Source: Candidatus Bathyarchaeota archaeon (GTDB lineage Archaea > Thermoproteota > Bathyarchaeia > Bathyarchaeales > DTEX01). Taken from it: a stretch of 28,351 nt of DNA. The translations under genes were made by a program, and so were the position numbers. The notes below the pieces were generated by a model. That model made no database searches and was not told where the DNA came from. It saw nothing but the letters and a program-made list of their open reading frames with translations. The stretch covers positions 1 to 28,351 of the forward strand of contig PIYH01000003.1 in the NCBI GenBank assembly GCA_003601695.1, read 5' to 3'. Shown here in pieces: positions 6,814 to 14,688 of the stretch. Every line of letters begins with the position of its first letter. Positions within the stretch are counted from its first letter, which is position 1.

Positions 6814-9510
6814 TTATTTGTTTTGTTTTACGTTGAATGTGGCCTCTGCTTCTGTTCCGCTTTCGACGTCTCTGACCTTAACTTTCCAGATGCCTTCAGG
6901 GTCGTTGAGGGCTAGGGGTATATCTGCTTCAAGCACGCCTTCTGGGGCTTTATGGTTTCCGGAATAGTATTCAACCCACCTTCCCTTGGGGTCATAGACG
7001 TCCATTCGTATAACGGTGTCGTTGAGGCTTTCCGGGCTTCTTATGACTCTAGCCTTTACGGGCACAGGGTTTCCCGGCTTCACATAATCCTTAACCCAGA
7101 GCTCCACCTTTAGAACTTTGTAGGGTGTTAAAGCCAGGATTCGAGGGCTATATGTTGGAATAGTGGTTTCAACCTCGTCTTTGAATCCCAAGTATTTTCT
7201 CTCTCTAACATCGTATACGTGGATCTTCTGGGGAAGCTTGATCTTGACAGCTTCCTCTCTTCTGAAGATCTTCTCGCTCATCTCCAACGCTTCTAACCCA
7301 CCTAGCTCCGAGATTCTTAAGCTCGGATTCTTCAGTATCCCGACATATAGCGACTCCCTGTTTCTCCACCTGAAAATTTCGCAGCGGTATTCTCTTTCGC
7401 CACTCTCAAGATTTATAAGTTTTATCTTCGGCTTTAAATGAGCAAGTTCAAGTATAGATTCGAATAAAATTCTGAAGTCTTCCCCTTCATCTGAGGCTAT
7501 TCTATGCCTAAAGTAATCTGTCAAGTCCATGTTTAAGTAAACCGTTAAGCCCTTCCCGCATTTCTTCACGAAGAACGCTTTAATACCATTCTCACCTTCA
7601 GCTAGAGCTATGCTTCCATTCTCCTTTAAGCAATCCTCCATAACCGGGATCTTAAGAGATTCAACATCTAGCTTTAATCCTGGAAATTCAGATACTATCT
7701 TGACTCCTCCATTCCTCCGTTTAGGCTTCAGATTCACCGTTCTCCTCGATATTCCGAAGAGATCATCCAAAAGGCCATCTTCAAGTTTTTTGCAATGCTC
7801 ATCCATCAACCCTAGAAGTCCATCGGCTATAACTACTCCTCCAGCCTCAACGTACTCCTTTATCCGCTCAGCCTCCTTCGGGCTTAGGGCTACAGATTTC
7901 GGCAGGATGAATGCCTTATATCCTCCCTTGATGAGCTCCCCGTTCTCAACCTCCTCGTATGAAACAAATTTGTACTGGAAGCCTAAGTCTTCAAGGATCT
8001 TTAGGAGACTCTCCCTCAGCTTTAAGAAGTTGGATCTCTTCCTCTCAGTCACTCCACTTCTTAGAAGCAACTCATCCTCTTCAGTCTCAAGCATCCAGTG
8101 TGCATGTATACTCGACTGAGAATAATGTATCGCAATCCTGTCATCCTCGAACTCGGATAGGTTTAAGAGCTTCGTTATCCCGCCTCTCAGCTCCATGAAG
8201 ACATCCTTCATCTTGAGGCCTTCAGGGTTGATCTCAAGGCTAGGCTCGATAACGTATCTTTTACCCTTCTCTTCATCAAAATCCCAGAGGATGACGCCTC
8301 TATCTCCGTGAAGCAGATGATACCAGAGCATCCACTCAGCTTCTCCTCCTAAACCGAAGAGGGTTATAGCATGTATGACGCGTTTACCGCCGAAGGAACG
8401 TATGATCTCACGGTTATTCCCTATATTGTAGGCTTCTATGAAGTCTAGCGTATTCGTCAATCTCCACCAGTCATATCCGCCGTAGGCGCTAGGCATCTGA
8501 CCGCCAGTTAATCCTGAAGGTCTAGTGGGATCAATCTCAGCAATCCAGTCTCGACATCTCCTAAACGCATCAGCGAATGTGATCTCCATGAAAGTCCTAT
8601 GGTCAGCCCAAGCCGACAAATTATAATTTCCTCTCCGCCTAACTTCATGAGCAGTCATGGGCTCAACTTCATCCCAAGACTTGAATTCCGTTTCCCATTC
8701 TTCATTTAATGCCTCTAAGCTCCCATAGACCGATCTAAGCCAATCTCTCATCTTCCTGAGGCAATGAGGACAGAAACAGAAGTCAAAAGATCCAACCAGA
8801 TCCCCTATGCCTGCCTCATCAGATATATCATACCAGAGGGGACCATAAATCATGTAGTCGCGAACTATACGGCTTATTTTCTCCTTGAACTGAGACGCCA
8901 CTAATGGATCATTTAGACAGTTCTTTCTTACAAGGAAGCGTTTATCCCCAGTCTTCTTATAAGCTTCCCTCATAGGTTGCCACTCCTCTTGTCTCCTCCC
9001 TGTTTGATGATAGAAGGCAAGCCACATAGGAGCTAGCTGAGCAAGATAAAACCTTAGATTTGTATCCAAGAGGTTCTTTACATCAGGTCGAGGACTATGA
9101 GCCATCCCAGCGTTTATACCTAGCTCTTTTATCTTCTCCAGATACTCTTTAGTCCTGCCGGGATTCCATATTAAAACGACATAGTCATCCCAAGGCTTAG
9201 GCTCAGGTGTGATTATGAATTCCCGCCTAGTATTGAAGAGGGTCTCTCCTGAAACGCTTAAGACTTTGCATTCTATAAAGTTCTTGACGGTAAGTGGATT
9301 CTTAAGCTCAAATGTAAATCTCACGTATCGATTGTTCGGTAAGGCCTCCTTAAACTTTAATACTTTGGGAATTCTGCCGTAAATGTCAACCCATCTAAGT
9401 TCACAATATACCTCCCCTCTATCCTCGGTTATAAGAAGAACACTGCCTTCTAGTACGTCGTCAGTTCGATAAGTTGTCTTATCTAATTCTAATCGCGCTG
9501 AGACCTTCAA
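6814..9510 (-). CDS. GH42-like glycoside hydrolase with N- and C-terminal beta-sandwich domains
   Basis: An 898-residue putative glycosidase without a signal peptide, hence probably cytosolic. Residues 1-100 form a beta-rich module (LDKTTYRTDDVLEGSVLL). Residues about 105-445 resemble the GH42 beta-galactosidase barrel, with PLWYDISDEAGIGD (D231-E232, candidate acid/base in place of the usual Asn-Glu), the cysteine cluster CFCPHC (245-250), and a YGSLEALNEEWETEFKSWDE segment typical of GH42. Residues about 455-680 look like the flavodoxin-like trimerisation domain (ILPKSVALSPKEAERIKEYV, then GGVVIADG). The last 110 residues are an Ig/macroglobulin-like beta domain. The nucleophile glutamate cannot be assigned with confidence. 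The start is TTG 9510 with GGTG at 9518-9521 and a TATA-like box at 9547-9558. Substrate unknown; beta-galactosides are only the family default. Confidence 0.75.
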   Translation of the reverse strand: MKVSARLELDKTTYRTDDVLEGSVLLITEDRGEVYCELRWVDIYGRIPKVLKFKEALPNNRYVRFTFELKNPLTVKNFIECKVLSVSGETLFNTRREFIITPEPKPWDDYVVLIWNPGRTKEYLEKIKELGINAGMAHSPRPDVKNLLDTNLRFYLAQLAPMWLAFYHQTGRRQEEWQPMREAYKKTGDKRFLVRKNCLNDPLVASQFKEKISRIVRDYMIYGPLWYDISDEAGIGDLVGSFDFCFCPHCLRKMRDWLRSVYGSLEALNEEWETEFKSWDEVEPMTAHEVRRRGNYNLSAWADHRTFMEITFADAFRRCRDWIAEIDPTRPSGLTGGQMPSAYGGYDWWRLTNTLDFIEAYNIGNNREIIRSFGGKRVIHAITLFGLGGEAEWMLWYHLLHGDRGVILWDFDEEKGKRYVIEPSLEINPEGLKMKDVFMELRGGITKLLNLSEFEDDRIAIHYSQSSIHAHWMLETEEDELLLRSGVTERKRSNFLKLRESLLKILEDLGFQYKFVSYEEVENGELIKGGYKAFILPKSVALSPKEAERIKEYVEAGGVVIADGLLGLMDEHCKKLEDGLLDDLFGISRRTVNLKPKRRNGGVKIVSEFPGLKLDVESLKIPVMEDCLKENGSIALAEGENGIKAFFVKKCGKGLTVYLNMDLTDYFRHRIASDEGEDFRILFESILELAHLKPKIKLINLESGEREYRCEIFRWRNRESLYVGILKNPSLRISELGGLEALEMSEKIFRREEAVKIKLPQKIHVYDVRERKYLGFKDEVETTIPTYSPRILALTPYKVLKVELWVKDYVKPGNPVPVKARVIRSPESLNDTVIRMDVYDPKGRWVEYYSGNHKAPEGVLEADIPLALNDPEGIWKVKVRDVESGTEAEATFNVKQNK

Positions 9511-10060
9511 AATAGAACACCAAAGTTATATTGTTAAGTTTTCCCAATTATATTTTTTGTGGGATCTCTATAGCGACACATTCATATACTCATCAGCTTT
9601 CCCTGTTTGGAGAATAATTTCACATTGAATATAGATGAGAAATGCTGGTAATTGAGTATTTCAAGGAGATATGGGACTGATGGGCTGACCGTTACTGATG
9701 AAGAGAAGCAGCTGAAAAGAAACCCATTAGTTCGAACCTAAAAACGGTTTAACACATTCAATGCAAGATATTCTCATAATGAAAGATTTCACTTAAATCC
9801 TTTGTCTTCGAATCAAAAAAGGAAACAAGAGTGATTATCGAATCTTCTAAGTATAAATACATCTGAAATTTTAATTTTCCATGAAGGATGCGAGCGTTTA
9901 TGATGTATCACGTAAGTGCGTGATTGCGTATCTATGCTAAACGAATTTGAACATTTTCTTTCGGTGAAGAAAGGTCTGAGCCTGTTCCAATTTCTAGAAC
10001 AGCCTGTTCTAAAAAGTAGAATAAAATACACGCATATCGATTTTCAGGGTGGTGTTAAAG
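9511..10060. other. Divergent intergenic region between GH42-like gene and beta-propeller gene
   Basis: A spacer of 550 bases. It carries a candidate promoter for the minus-strand GH42-like gene (AAAAATATAAT at 9547-9558), a TATA-like TATAAATA at 9852-9859, and an operator-like inverted repeat with a second TATA-like element just before the beta-propeller gene. No open frame in it looks real; a 72-codon minus-strand frame at 9813-10031 has no recognisable content. No RNA gene was seen. Confidence 0.5.
9983..10028 (+). promoter_or_regulatory. Candidate operator (TGTTC half-sites) and promoter of the beta-propeller gene
   Basis: Three half-sites in alternating orientation are visible: TGTTC at 9983-9987, GAACA at 9997-10001 and TGTTC at 10005-10009. 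The latter two form the perfect inverted repeat GAACAGCCTGTTC. Ten bases further on, GAATAAAATA (10019-10028) is TATA-like, and would start transcription near 10050, giving a leader of roughly ten bases before the TTG at 10061. A regulator bound immediately upstream of TATA/BRE is inference. Confidence 0.5.
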
Positions 10061-11929
10061 TTGCAGAGAGAAGTTAATAGAAAAACCGTGATGTATGGAG
10101 TATCTATCGTTCTTTTAGCAGTCATTTTAACGGCGATATGCTGCATCTTCGAGGTGCAGGCTCAGCTGATGCGGCGCCCCACGACACTTAAGACGTTTTC
10201 ATCCTACGGGGAGTTGAGGAGCTTCCTATCCAAGGTAAGGTCACCGTATGGAGGCTGGATGTGGTACGGTCTATTCGCTGAGGCCTCTTCGGTCTTAAAG
10301 GCTGCTCCAGTATCCACCTTAATTCCGGAACATTCGACAACAAATATCCAAGTCGCTGGTGTAGATGAATCTGACGTTGTGAAAACCGATGGCAATTACA
10401 TCTATATGATTTCAGAGGGGAGGATAGTCATAGTGAGGGCTTATCCAGCTGAGGAAGCTGAGGTGTCCTCAACCATAGAGTTGAATGGAACGGCGATAGA
10501 CCTATTCATAAATGGAGATAGGCTTGTAGTCTTCGAATCCTCCAACTTCATTGGATGGAATCTCGAAACGGAGATATCAGTTAAAGTCTATGATGTCTCG
10601 GATAGAAGGACACCTATTCTCAAGAGGGATGTCTCCCTCAACGGCTGGTACTTCGGCTCAAGGATGATAAGAGACTACGTGTACGTCATTGTAAATAGCC
10701 CGGCGATCCGCTTACACTGGAACGAAACAACGGTTAATCTCCCGGAGATCCGCATAGGTGATCATGTGGAGAGAATATCAGCCACTGAAATTCGCTATGT
10801 CGATTTCGAAAGCTACTTTAACACGTTCACCACGATAGTTGCCATCAACATCTACGATGATGAGGAGAAGCTATTTCATGAAACAATACTGACTGGACCT
10901 GCCACATGCATGTACGTCTCTCCAAGCAACATTTACATAGCAATCTCAAAGGTTCCCGAATGCATCATCTCCCCCTTCGCCACTGCGAAAGCCACCAGAG
11001 AATCCACGCTCATCATCAAGATCCGCATAGATGCAGGTGAGATAACATGCGAAGCTAATGGAGAGGTTCCTGGAAGAGTGCTGAACCAGTTTTCAATGGA
11101 TGAATACAATGGTTACTTCAGGATAGCCACCACAACGGGCTACTTGGCAAGGATTTCCAAGGAGGCAACCGCTAGGAACCACATATACATTCTGGATGGG
11201 AACCTAAAGATCGTCGGGATGCTTGAGGGACTTGCCCCAGGCGAGCACATACACTCAGCAAGGTTCATCGGCGACAGATGCTACATGGTGACCTTCAGAA
11301 AGGTTGATCCGCTATTCGTCATAGACGTAAGCAATCCGGAGACGCCGAAGGTTCTGGGCAAGCTCAAGATACCGGGTTACTCAGATTACCTGCATCCATA
11401 CGATAGAGAGCATCTCATAGGCATAGGGAAGGAAACAGTGCCCGCTGAGGAGAGGGACTTTTCATGGTATCAAGGTGTGAAGATCTCGCTGTTCGATGTA
11501 AGCAACGTTGAAAAGCCAAAGGAGCTGGACAAATTCGTAATAGGAGGAAGAGGAACCGAAACGCCCGTCCTACATGACCATAAGGCCCTCCTCTTCGACG
11601 GAAAGAGGAGGCTGCTTGTGCTTCCAGTATTGGTCGCCGAAATAGATGGGGAAAAGTATCTGAGAGGCTATCCGCCTTACATGCCTGGTGACTACGTTTT
11701 TCAGGGAGCCTATGTATTCAACGTTTCCGAAGGCGGCATAACCTACAGGGGCAGAATAACCCATATCCAAGGGGAAGACCTCGCAAAGAGCGGCTGGAAC
11801 TTCTATTCGCCCTACTCGGTGAAGCGTGCACTATACATCGACGGCATCCTATACACTATCTCCGATAAGAAGATCAAAATGAACAGCCTAGAAGATCTAA
11901 AGCTTATAAACGAGCTGGAGATTCCCTGA
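10061..11929 (+). CDS. Membrane-anchored/secreted beta-propeller domain protein (PF09826-like)
   Basis: A protein of about 622 residues resembling the archaeal 'secreted protein containing C-terminal beta-propeller domain' family (Beta_propel, PF09826). An N-terminal hydrophobic segment (VMYGVSIVLLAVILTAICC, about residues 10-28) is an uncleaved anchor or signal, so the body is extracytoplasmic. The diagnostic entry motif GVDESDVVKTDGNYIYMISEG follows near residue 105. Repeating blades carry LFDVSNVEKPKEL and VIDVSNPETPKVLGK motifs (DVSN-P-K), a hallmark of this propeller. Function is unknown; ligand or surface binding is usually suggested. The frame also has GTG codons at 10049 and 10052, but GGGTGGTG at 10047-10054 sits at the right distance from TTG 10061 and would overlap those starts, so TTG is preferred. 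The gene looks monocistronic. Confidence 0.88.
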   Translation: MQREVNRKTVMYGVSIVLLAVILTAICCIFEVQAQLMRRPTTLKTFSSYGELRSFLSKVRSPYGGWMWYGLFAEASSVLKAAPVSTLIPEHSTTNIQVAGVDESDVVKTDGNYIYMISEGRIVIVRAYPAEEAEVSSTIELNGTAIDLFINGDRLVVFESSNFIGWNLETEISVKVYDVSDRRTPILKRDVSLNGWYFGSRMIRDYVYVIVNSPAIRLHWNETTVNLPEIRIGDHVERISATEIRYVDFESYFNTFTTIVAINIYDDEEKLFHETILTGPATCMYVSPSNIYIAISKVPECIISPFATAKATRESTLIIKIRIDAGEITCEANGEVPGRVLNQFSMDEYNGYFRIATTTGYLARISKEATARNHIYILDGNLKIVGMLEGLAPGEHIHSARFIGDRCYMVTFRKVDPLFVIDVSNPETPKVLGKLKIPGYSDYLHPYDREHLIGIGKETVPAEERDFSWYQGVKISLFDVSNVEKPKELDKFVIGGRGTETPVLHDHKALLFDGKRRLLVLPVLVAEIDGEKYLRGYPPYMPGDYVFQGAYVFNVSEGGITYRGRITHIQGEDLAKSGWNFYSPYSVKRALYIDGILYTISDKKIKMNSLEDLKLINELEIP

Positions 11930-12180
11930 ACTGACAGCAGTTGGAAGGATATTTCGATTAGAGAGAAACGGCATCCTAAAATCTCAACTACTCGAAGAAC
12001 TTTTTAGAATGATCTCCAAGTGTAATTATATTATTCTCAGAATATTCAGCGCGTTTACTGAGATGACGAGATGCTTAACAGTCTCTTCCTCCCTAGACTT
12101 TTAAACGGCTTATTTATCACTCTCGCTAGGATGATTAAATGATAGATGTATTTGACCGCTCTGGCCTTGCTAACCCAATA

Positions 12181-12188
12181 GAAAAATA
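12181..12188 (-). terminator. Oligo-T terminator downstream of tRNA-Glu
   Basis: On the minus strand a T5 run (plus-strand AAAAAT) lies about 25 bases past the encoded CCA end. Oligo-T runs are the usual archaeal termination signal. No hairpin precedes it. Confidence 0.4.
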
Positions 12189-12212
12189 GACGAAGGAACC
12201 GAACCTGAGATT

Positions 12213-12305
12213 TGGTGCTCCGGCCGGGATTTGAACCCGGGTCTGCGGCTTTCTCCCTTTTTGGTCGAGAGGCCGCCATACTTGGCCGGACTATACTACC
12301 GGAGC
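12213..12305 (-). tRNA. tRNA-Glu (anticodon CTC) with 15-nt intron and encoded CCA
   Basis: Reading the minus strand from 12305, the acceptor GCTCCGG pairs with CCGGAGC, followed by discriminator A (12216) and an encoded CCA (12215-12213). The T arm is CCGGG-TTCAAAT-CCCGG. The anticodon stem GCGGC/GCCGC encloses 22 bases, which fits a seven-base loop CTCTCGA plus a 15-base intron at the canonical 37/38 position (12251-12265). The anticodon CTC lies at 12267-12269. The precursor can form a bulge-helix-bulge-like fold: helix CUCU/GGAG with a CGA bulge or loop at the 5' site and an AAA bulge at the 3' site, both cut after their second base. The exons match the standard archaeal tRNA-Glu pattern. 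G26 is present, a possible target for the Trm1 encoded at 22873-24075. Confidence 0.95.
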
Positions 12306-12320
12306 GTCGCGTTATAGAGA

Positions 12321-12330
12321 CTATACTTTA
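12321..12330 (-). promoter_or_regulatory. TATA box of tRNA-Glu
   Basis: On the minus strand TAAAGTATAG lies 16-25 bases upstream of the mature 5' end at 12305, close to the spacing of archaeal TATA boxes to their transcription start. This implies a precursor with little or no 5' leader. Confidence 0.5.
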
Positions 12331-12348
12331 CAGTCTAACGTAGCTAAT

Positions 12349-12358
12349 GAAAAAATTT
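12349..12358 (-). terminator. Oligo-T terminator downstream of histone gene
   Basis: The minus strand reads AAATTTTTTC about 25 bases beyond the histone stop and before the tRNA promoter. A T6 run is sufficient for archaeal intrinsic termination; no stem-loop is needed or seen. Confidence 0.4.
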
Positions 12359-12380
12359 GGAGGGGCTTTACATTTATTTT

Positions 12381-12596
12381 TTATCGTCCCAGTATCTTCT
12401 CCGCTGCCTTTCTTACGTCCTCTGCCTTCACTGTTTTTCTGCCTGCATGCATTGACCATTCGATCGCCTCTTTACCGATCTTTAGTCCTATGTCTTCTAG
12501 AACTTTGCCCATTTCTCTGGCAGCGGACTCGCTTACTCTCTCAGCTCCTGCCTTCTTAATTAGCCGATGCATAGCTGCTATTGCTAATTCACCCAT
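12381..12596 (-). CDS. Archaeal histone (HMf-like)
   Basis: A 71-residue single histone fold that wraps DNA as dimers or longer multimers. The helix-loop-helix pattern is complete: LAIAAMHRLIKKAGAERVSE (alpha1-L1), ESAAREMGKVLEDIGLKIGKEAIEWSMHAG (alpha2), and the highly conserved RKTVKAEDVRKAAEKI (L2-alpha3). There are no tails. The frame can be extended to a GTG at 12605. GTGAT at 12600-12604 serves as ribosome-binding site for the ATG at 12596, which also gives the normal N-terminus MGELAIA. The usual PIAP near the start is replaced by AIAAM. It is divergent from the S17e gene and shares a 194-base promoter region with it. Confidence 0.95.
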   Translation of the reverse strand: MGELAIAAMHRLIKKAGAERVSESAAREMGKVLEDIGLKIGKEAIEWSMHAGRKTVKAEDVRKAAEKILGR

Positions 12597-12790
12597 AACT
12601 ATCACGCTTCTATAGCTCTATCTCTAAATAAGTCTTATTTAACGTTTTTTCTAGTAAATAGAAAGATTTTTAGGAATTATTTATAAGTGTTCGCCTTAAT
12701 CCTTATATATTCTATCTAATAATTGATTCCAAAAGACATGTAAGATCGGGTGCTGATCCTAAATAAGTACTGATTAAGGATGATGAGATC
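12597..12790. promoter_or_regulatory. Divergent promoter region, histone / S17e
   Basis: An AT-rich spacer holding TATA-like elements for both directions, for example TTTATAAG near 12679-12686 and TTATATATT near 12702-12710 for the plus-strand S17e gene. The exact promoters cannot be resolved by eye. No open frame or RNA structure was recognised. Confidence 0.35.
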
Positions 12791-13015
12791 TTGGGTAACG
12801 TACGGCCAGAAAGAGTCAAAAGGATTGCCCGTGAACTTCTGAAGAGATACCCAGACAAGTTTACGGCTGATTATGAGAAGAATAAAATGGTGCTTGTATC
12901 GCTAGTTAATATATCTTCCAAGAAGCTCAGGAATACGATCGCTGGATACATAACTGGACTTGTCGCTGCCTCATCGCCAGCTGGGATGAGTAAGGAAGAG
13001 GAGCAAAGTCAATAG
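12791..13015 (+). CDS. rps17e: 30S ribosomal protein S17e
   Basis: A 74-residue small-subunit ribosomal protein found in archaea and eukaryotes. The sequence shows the family pattern: VRPERVKRIARELLKRYPDKFT (residues 4-25), DYEKNKMVL (27-35), and the C-terminal SSKKLRNTIAGYITGL. The start is TTG at 12791. The stop is TAG at 13013-13015, one of the conserved genes that shows TAG to be an ordinary terminator here. Its last seven bases overlap the end of the convergent NucS gene. Confidence 0.95.
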   Translation: MGNVRPERVKRIARELLKRYPDKFTADYEKNKMVLVSLVNISSKKLRNTIAGYITGLVAASSPAGMSKEEEQSQ

Positions 13016-13785
13016 TATTCTTCAAGGCTTCCGAGCTTCCTTTTGGCTAAAACCTCAGCGCACTTTTTCGGATCTAAACGTTTAAACTCGAGCCCCAGCG
13101 TGATCAGAGTTTTATGAGCTTGCCTCGCTATTTTGGGAGCTACAAGTATCCCTCTAATCCTTCGGTTGAGTTCACCTCTAAGCGAATTCACATATTTTGA
13201 TAGTTGGAGAACAGCCTCTTTCCCTGCTGTCCGCCTTTTAATCTCTATAACGACGAGTCTTCCATCCCTGTCAACTCCGTAGACATCCATGAATCCAGGC
13301 TCAACTTTCTTCTCGTATGCTATGATTCGTAAACCCTCCTCGATTAAAGAGGGTTGATTTATAATCGCCTTCTGCATCTCTTCCTCGCTTGCGTGGAGGA
13401 AGAATTCTCCCTTATCTGCAAGACTCATCGCCGCTAGGAGATATATTTTATCAAAGAAGATTTTTAGTGTCTCTCTCGGCTTTCTCCTAACAGCCTTGAT
13501 GAAGAGCAAGTCTCCTTCAAGTCTGAAGTGGAATATGCATCCGGGCGGCTGCCAGTTAACAGGTTCGTATCCTCTAGGTCTATGTACAAGTACGGAGCCG
13601 TCTTCCTTTATTATTAGGATTCTCTCACCTGGATTCAGGATGGACCTCGCTCTCCCCTGATAGTTAACCCAGCAGTTGCCTACTATCATCAGTATTCTCC
13701 TCTTAGACAGCGCTGACTTAATGGCTTCGACAGCTTTCTCCTTTGTTGGAGCCTCCAGTATGGTGATGGATCCTCTGCTGGACAA
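13009..13785 (-). CDS. nucS: Endonuclease NucS/EndoMS
   Basis: A DNA mismatch- or branch-specific endonuclease of 258 residues that works with PCNA in archaea. The N-terminal DNA-binding domain has GRARSILNPGERILIIKEDGS and VHRPRGYEPVNWQPPG (about 44-82). The C-terminal RecB-like nuclease domain carries the catalytic set GFMDVYGVD (D167) and VVIEIKRR (E181, K183). The C-terminus LGSLEEYY resembles a degenerate PCNA-interacting peptide without the leading Gln. The start is TTG at 13785, 48 bases from the divergent methyltransferase. The stop overlaps the end of rps17e by seven bases. NucS is the known mismatch-repair nuclease in archaea that lack MutS-MutL. Confidence 0.95.
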   Translation of the reverse strand: MSSRGSITILEAPTKEKAVEAIKSALSKRRILMIVGNCWVNYQGRARSILNPGERILIIKEDGSVLVHRPRGYEPVNWQPPGCIFHFRLEGDLLFIKAVRRKPRETLKIFFDKIYLLAAMSLADKGEFFLHASEEEMQKAIINQPSLIEEGLRIIAYEKKVEPGFMDVYGVDRDGRLVVIEIKRRTAGKEAVLQLSKYVNSLRGELNRRIRGILVAPKIARQAHKTLITLGLEFKRLDPKKCAEVLAKRKLGSLEEYY

Positions 13786-13833
13786 GAGTCTTCGCCGAAT
13801 AATCTTTTAGCACATCTTAGTATAATTAGTCTT

Positions 13834-14451
13834 TTGGGGATGGGAGTGACTGAAGATTCTTGGGACATAAAGAAGAGCGTTATTGAGCATTATGATAGAT
13901 TAGCTGGTATTTACGATTCCCTATATGGCGAGGAGCAGAAGGCAAAGATTAAGGTAATATTTAAGATTATGAATGCTGAAGTCGGAGGATTAGTGCTGGA
14001 TATAGGTTGTGGCACAGGTCTCCTAATGGAGTACTTGGCCGCGGAGTCTGAATGTCTTGTTGGTGTTGATTTATCCATCGAGTCTCTCAAGAAGGCTATA
14101 AAGCGTTCACGTCGACTTGGAGCTGAGCATACTGTTTCACTGATACGAGCGGACGCTGAGAATCTTCCTTTCAGAAGTGAAATATTTGATAGAGTTTTCG
14201 CGTTGACTCTTCTCCAGAACATTCCATCTCCGCGTAGGGTTTTAATGGAGATCGTTAGGGTTGCGAAGGATGGGTCTCAAATCGCCGTCACCGGATTGAG
14301 AAAATATTTTACTGCTGGTGAATTCCACAGATTGGTTAGCATCTTTAGGGAATGCAAGTTCTCCTCTGAGGATCATGATTTCGTTGCCATTTTGAAGGTT
14401 AATAAGCAAAGAATAAATATCGGCTTAGAGAAGAATAGGATTGGTGGATGA
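13834..14451 (+). CDS. Class I SAM-dependent methyltransferase
   Basis: A methyltransferase of about 205 residues with the Rossmann-like fold. Motif I is VLDIGCGTG at about residues 54-62, and the acidic end of the second beta strand is VGVDLS. The third and fourth motifs are IRADAENLPF and IFDRVFALTLLQN. It resembles the UbiE/Methyltransf_11 group that acts on small molecules or lipids, but the substrate cannot be told. Possible starts are TTG 13834, ATG 13840 and GTG 13846; none has a decisive ribosome-binding site. Its stop TGA is one base from the S30e start, and its last codons supply the S30e ribosome-binding site, so the two genes are translationally coupled. Confidence 0.85.
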   Translation: MGMGVTEDSWDIKKSVIEHYDRLAGIYDSLYGEEQKAKIKVIFKIMNAEVGGLVLDIGCGTGLLMEYLAAESECLVGVDLSIESLKKAIKRSRRLGAEHTVSLIRADAENLPFRSEIFDRVFALTLLQNIPSPRRVLMEIVRVAKDGSQIAVTGLRKYFTAGEFHRLVSIFRECKFSSEDHDFVAILKVNKQRINIGLEKNRIGG

Positions 14452-14452
14452 T

Positions 14453-14614
14453 ATGCCAACTCATGGAAGTCTCTCAAAGGCAGGTAAGGTTCGCTCGCAG
14501 ACTCCCAAGATCGAGTCTATTCCGAAAACTAGAAAGCCTCCGAGGGTTAGGGTTAGGAGAAGTTATGTAAAGAGAATAATTCTTCACCGTAGACCCGGGC
14601 AGAACTGGATGTAA
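14453..14614 (+). CDS. rps30e: 30S ribosomal protein S30e
   Basis: A very small (53-residue) highly basic ribosomal protein. The sequence MPTHGSLSKAGKVRSQTPKI followed by a PRVRVRRSYVKRI segment and the ending PGQNWM matches archaeal S30e, which corresponds to the ribosomal half of eukaryotic FAU. S30e is found in TACK/Asgard archaea and absent from most Euryarchaeota, so it supports the lineage call. The ATG at 14453 lies one base after the stop of the methyltransferase gene, and GGTGGATGAT inside that gene's end is the ribosome-binding site. The stop is TAA. Confidence 0.93.
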   Translation: MPTHGSLSKAGKVRSQTPKIESIPKTRKPPRVRVRRSYVKRIILHRRPGQNWM

Positions 14615-14632
14615 ACCTTTTTCTTTTTCTTC
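14615..14632 (+). terminator. Oligo-T terminator after S30e
   Basis: Directly after the stop codon comes CCTTTTTCTTTTTCTTC, two T5 runs in a pyrimidine tract, a typical archaeal termination signal. It would end the methyltransferase-S30e transcript. Confidence 0.55.
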
Positions 14633-14688
14633 GAAAATACTGGAAATAAAGTGGGAATTTAAGGGTTATTTTATTCACTGTAGATCTA

